From Chloroflexota bacterium (lineage in GTDB: Bacteria; Chloroflexota; Anaerolineae; Anaerolineales; Villigracilaceae): a stretch of 63,955 nt of DNA. The stretch is taken from positions 1 to 63,955 of the forward strand of contig VGNE01000015.1 of the NCBI GenBank assembly GCA_016866215.1. Reading direction: 5' to 3'. The notes beneath the pieces are model-generated. The model saw nothing but the letters and a program-made list of their open reading frames with translations. It did no database searches and was not told the DNA's origin. Of this stretch, positions 61,230 to 63,955 are shown in pieces; position 1 is the first letter of the stretch, and every line of letters starts with the position of its first letter. A program made the position numbers and the translations under genes.

Positions 61230-61857
61230 GCGGCTATCTTCGAGAAAGCAAGGGATGTCTTATGACTATTGAATGTCCAATTTGCGGCAAGGATGATGCC
61301 CTTCAAAAGGTTTCATCAATTGTGTCTGGTGGTACGGTTAGGGGATCATTCTCTGGTCCCTCGGGGGGAGTGAGTTATTCTGGAGGAAATTGGGGAACAG
61401 TTAGCGGTTACACCAGCTTAAGCGGTAGCACCAGCACTGATTTGGCGCGCCTTTTATCTCCTCCTAGAGAACCTCACACAAGTTTCGTGAATAGTGGTGC
61501 TCCCTGCATTTTCCTACTTGTGTTATTGGGATGCTTTTTCGCTGCACCAATTTGGTCACCAATTTGGTATGGCGTTGATCTGCTTTCTCTGCTTTCTCCC
61601 GAATCTTATTCTGGGGAAAGAGGAGTGGCACTATTCTTTATCGGCTTGGCGGCAGTGTTTGGGGTCATATATGCCTTGCTATGGGTGGGTGGCATTGCAT
61701 ATTCAAAGAGCCAAAATAAAAAGGAAAGTGAAAAATATTCACGTGAAAAAGTCATTTGGGATAGTGCGATTGAAAAATGGGTGCGTCTTTATTATTGTCA
61801 CAGAGACGATGTTGTGTTTGATACACAAACTACAGAGAGTTTTTCGCCAAGCCTAAC
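61225..61857 (+). other. Possible integron-type gene cassette 1
   Basis: The segment starts with GTTAGGC (61225-61231) and ends with GCCTAAC (61851-61857), the exact complement, as R' and R'' core sites of a cassette do. It holds one small gene with its ATG 37 bp from the start. The rest of an attC site is not clear after 61857, perhaps because of the IS110 fragment. No intI gene is in the window. Confidence 0.35.
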
Positions 61858-61882
61858 AAGCGAGTATATTCACAAACAATGA
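61262..61882 (+). CDS. Zinc-ribbon membrane protein of unknown function
   Basis: A 206-residue protein. It starts MTIECPICGKDD, a CxxC knuckle, then a Gly/Ser-rich part (about 20-65) and LARLLSPPREP. Two hydrophobic segments follow (CIFLLVLLGCFFAAPIW and ALFFIGLAAVFGVIYALL), then a charged segment with a YYCHRDDVVFD block that may complete the metal site. No recognised function. Its last codons run across the GCCTAAC core site. It lies between two decayed transposase fragments. Confidence 0.65.
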   Translation: MTIECPICGKDDALQKVSSIVSGGTVRGSFSGPSGGVSYSGGNWGTVSGYTSLSGSTSTDLARLLSPPREPHTSFVNSGAPCIFLLVLLGCFFAAPIWSPIWYGVDLLSLLSPESYSGERGVALFFIGLAAVFGVIYALLWVGGIAYSKSQNKKESEKYSREKVIWDSAIEKWVRLYYCHRDDVVFDTQTTESFSPSLTSEYIHKQ

Positions 61883-61937
61883 AAGCCGCCGACCGATGAG
61901 TAGCAGTTGTCAAGGGGTGAAGAAGTATTGTGAAATA

Positions 61938-61976
61938 AAAGAGCTTTGGAAATCCGGGGATTTTCCAAAGCTCTTT
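61938..61976. terminator. Strong bidirectional hairpin terminator
   Basis: AAAGAGCTTTGGAAA (61938-61952) and its exact complement (61962-61976), with further CC/GG pairs toward the loop. It follows the gene at 61262-61882. Confidence 0.75.
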
Positions 61977-62092
61977 GTGTTGTGCGACGATGAGTTATTT
62001 CGAGACCAAGGCAACGCTTCGCCAGCCCGCCAGGAACTCCTGCCGAGTTGAGCGCTAATTTTTCTGCGCAATTTACTTAGGAGTTTGCATGG

Positions 62093-62734
62093 TTATTGTT
62101 TCAGGAATAGTTCTGGTTTCAAAGCCAGCACTTCCTCCTTTGAAGCGATCCGTCGCGGCAATCCGCCTTTGACAATCCGCGTCAAATTCTCTCCCTGTCC
62201 AAGTCGCAGCAATCCATATTTTGCGAACTGTTGATTGGTCATGCCATTCAAGGCGCTCTTGTCCATCTGCCAAGCCCACGTCAACATTTTGTAGGCCAGA
62301 TCTTCTGCGCTCGATTTGTTGTAGGCTTCTTTCCGACTCAGCAAATACCAGATCGTCACCAGCAGTTTCCGCGCAATCGCAACAATCGCCTGATTTTGAT
62401 GTTTGCGCTTGCACAGTTCCTGATACTCTGCCTTCCAGCGCGGGTTTGAACGCACCGCCTGCCATGAGGCTTCCACCAAGGCCCAGCGCAATTCTTTGCA
62501 TCCAAATTTGGTGATCCCTTTCTCACGATGCTTTTGTCTACTGTCATGTACGCCCGCTCCCAAACCGGAATAGCCCACCAGTTGCTTGGCGTCTTCAAAG
62601 CGCGATATATCGCCAATGGCAGATAATACGGTCATCGTCATCACCACGCCAAAGCCCGACAGTTGCAGCAAGCGCACCGCCTGTTTGTCCCACTGCTTGC
62701 CCAGGTATCTTTCCATCCAAGTCGACAGCCAGCA
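62093..62734 (-). pseudogene. IS110-family transposase, N-terminally truncated
   Basis: The Transposase_20 half is intact: LLQLSGFGVVMTMTVLSAIG, DISRFEDAKQLVGYSGL, GITKFGCKELRWALVEASWQ and ARKLLVTIWYLLSRKEAY. The N-terminal DEDD catalytic domain is missing, cut at about 62735 by an IS1182-like 3' end in the opposite orientation. The frame continues a little into that fragment, but those codons are foreign. IS110 elements move by a DEDD recombinase; this remnant cannot act alone. Confidence 0.85.
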
Positions 62735-63067
62735 GCCCAACCTGATCGATGAGATGAAGGTGAAGATCGATAGTGAAGTCGGCAAGCGCATCTATGCCAG
62801 ACGGCTGGGGATCGTCGAACCGGTCTTTTCGAACATCTGTGTGCAGAAACGGATGCATCGCTTTACCCTGCGTACCAAGCGGAAAGTGGATGTACAATGG
62901 ACGCTGTTCGCTCTGGTTCACCATATCGGCAAGATCCACTCCTTTGGGGCGCTGATCTAGCCCATTCAGCCCTCCAACAACCGGTCCCAACCGTACTCTG
63001 GCTGTAAAGTCGGGCGCTGGCGCCCGGCGCTCGAAGGCATAGTTGGGTTTTTCGACAGTCTCGTTAG
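62735..63067 (+). mobile_element. IS1182-like transposase 3' end, copy B
   Basis: Reads DEMKVKIDSEVGKRIYARR, LGIVEPVFSNI, KRMHRFTLRTKRKVDVQW and HHIGKIHSFGALI to a stop at 62960, then the same non-coding tail as copy A up to CTCGTTAG. The frame is cleaner than in copy A. It replaces the N-terminal part of the IS110 gene. Confidence 0.75.
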
Positions 63068-63726
63068 CTGGCTCTGATAATCTAGGACATTTACGAATTC
63101 ATTTTCTTCAACACGCGATAGGGATATCATTGTAGACAAATGAGCACTCTTGATGTTGTTACCCTCATTTTCGCCCTTTGGGGTTCAATCCTTTCTACTT
63201 ACTTGGCTATTAGAGAAGTAAATAAGGACAAGAGAAAACTGAAATTGAATCTCGAGGAGATAGCCTTTTTTCAAGCTCACCGTTTGGTGATAACAAATAT
63301 CGGGATCAGACCTATTACAATCGAGCAAATTAGTCTGGCAATCCTAGATAAAAAAGAGAAATGGTTCGCCGACGGAGTACCAAGTGGTTCACTCTGGAAA
63401 AATTAGGAAGGCGTAAAGCCGCCTACTTTGCCATTAACGCTGGAAGATGGAAAAACTGCAATATTCTATTTATCAGATGCAGTAACCGCAGAAATCTCCG
63501 TCCCTAATAGATATTTAGGCGTCAATGTATTTGATGCAGAAGGAAATGTGTATTCAAAATACTCTGAGGGTGTGTACAATCCAAAATATCACTATAGAAC
63601 TGGGAAAATCAAACCACCGTCTATATTTCGAAGATTATCAGATAGGATCTACTTCTGGAGACAGGAAAGGAAAGTAAAAAAAAGACTTGAACAAAAATGA
63701 AGCCAAATGAACGTGAGCCAGCTAAC
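63063..63726 (+). other. Possible integron-type gene cassette 2
   Basis: GTTAGCTGGCTC (63063-63074) is exactly complementary to GAGCCAGCTAAC (63715-63726). The segment holds one small, interrupted gene. The match is 12 bp, longer than the 7-bp core. The tail after 63720 (CTAACACAGCGTGCACCCGAC) may be the left half of an attC site. Confidence 0.4.
63140..63700 (+). pseudogene. Single-helix membrane protein gene interrupted by an in-frame TAG
   Basis: ATG 63140 gives 88 residues to a TAG at 63404-63406. The same frame then continues to 63700 without further stops, and the protein sense goes on (EGVKPPTLPLTLEDGKTAIF). Together they make about 186 residues. An N-terminal helix (LDVVTLIFALWGSILSTYLA) is followed by a soluble domain with RLVITNIGIRPITIEQISL and, after the stop, ISVPNRYLGVNVFDAEGN. 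Function unknown. It is either a nonsense-mutated gene, a sequencing error, or readthrough. Confidence 0.6.
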
Positions 63727-63860
63727 ACAGCGTGCACCCGACTGGTGGGAGTCTGCGCGTTTTCAGGCATTTTTCTGGCTTCGAGTTTTTCCTGCTCCCA
63801 AACAGAATCCACGCCCGCCCACACGCAGGTACCGATTACTGCACTTGTCAAGGGCCCCAA
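63720..63860 (+). other. attC-like sequence (left part)
   Basis: AGCTAAC followed by ACAGCGTGCACC and later CCCGCCCACACGCAGG, GC-rich arms in a region without a convincing gene. A complete site should end with GTTAGC or similar; no such end is seen before 63955. The 70-codon frame at 63697-63909 looks like an artefact of this region. Confidence 0.25.
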
Positions 63861-63900
63861 AAAAGCAATCGATTTTCTAAGTGCCAGGTCGAATCAATTC

Positions 63901-63938
63901 GAGCCGTGAGAGCAAAAAACTCCCACGGCTCTTTTTTT
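63901..63938 (+). terminator. Rho-independent terminator near the window end
   Basis: GAGCCGTG (63901-63908) and CACGGCTC (63924-63931), followed by TTTTTTT. Confidence 0.75.
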
Positions 63939-63955
63939 GTCGCAATTTATTCTTG

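Noticed and set aside
63697-63909. 70-codon frame after the interrupted gene
   Set aside because: It runs through the attC-like, hairpin-rich region and has no RBS or domain; more likely structural DNA than a gene.

Overview
The window looks like chromosomal DNA of a member of the Chloroflexota, most likely class Anaerolineae. This is inferred, not proven. The reasons are the gene repertoire (Thr/Pro-rich lipoproteins with SH3-like domains, a PP2C/FHA module, a lipoprotein PBP, an NMT1-type riboflavin ABC transporter behind an FMN riboswitch), a valS T-box, short IF-2 and EF-Ts, dense short palindromic repeats between genes, and several apparently leaderless promoters. Most of the window is ordinary core metabolism and information processing. 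Both ends carry mobile-element debris.

Layout. 1-517: edge of an insertion sequence and a polysaccharide deacetylase that has lost its 5' part. 622-8669: SH3 lipoprotein, ComEC, PlsY, and an operon of a membrane protein, a VWA/FHA protein and a PP2C phosphatase. 8766-11311: purine salvage and synthesis (guaA, HIT protein, xpt). 11444-16755: plus-strand run maf, PBP, rsgA, holB, DUF2277. 16792-19918: three-gene ABC importer behind an FMN riboswitch with its own terminator, so probably riboflavin uptake. 19958-23118: valS behind a T-box leader with a clear sigma-70 promoter. 23225-25973: two tandem SDR/DUF2867 paralogues. 26323-30236: a TSUP transporter, then btuF-btuC-btuD behind a compact cobalamin riboswitch. 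30258-32276: remnant of a trimethylamine-dehydrogenase-like gene, azlC-azlD, tpx.

32506-42284 is a phosphate regulon: pstS-pstC-pstA-pstB-arsC-phoU on the minus strand, a second divergent PstB on the plus strand, manA, and phoB-phoR. Candidate Pho boxes (two TTAACA-type hexamers with an 11-bp period) lie upstream of both pstS and phoB. 42519-52472 holds an M14 carboxypeptidase and a classical nusA-ylxR-infB-rbfA-nrnA-truB-ribF-NUDIX cluster. 52609-59994 carries a methyltransferase, then rpsB-tsf-pyrH-frr-uppS-cdsA-glpX, with rpsB encoding an unusual tandem-repeat tail. 60119-60268 is a tRNA-Asn unit with a consensus promoter and a terminator.

From about 60600 to the end the DNA is accessory. 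It has two decayed copies of the 3' end of an IS1182-like element, a truncated IS110-family transposase, and two small genes of unknown function. Each small gene lies in a segment that begins with GTTAG(G/C) and ends with the reverse complement of that start, as integron gene cassettes do. At least nine copies of a roughly 100-bp palindromic repeat sit between genes across the window. Two other repeats have entered coding sequence in frame (manA and comEC).
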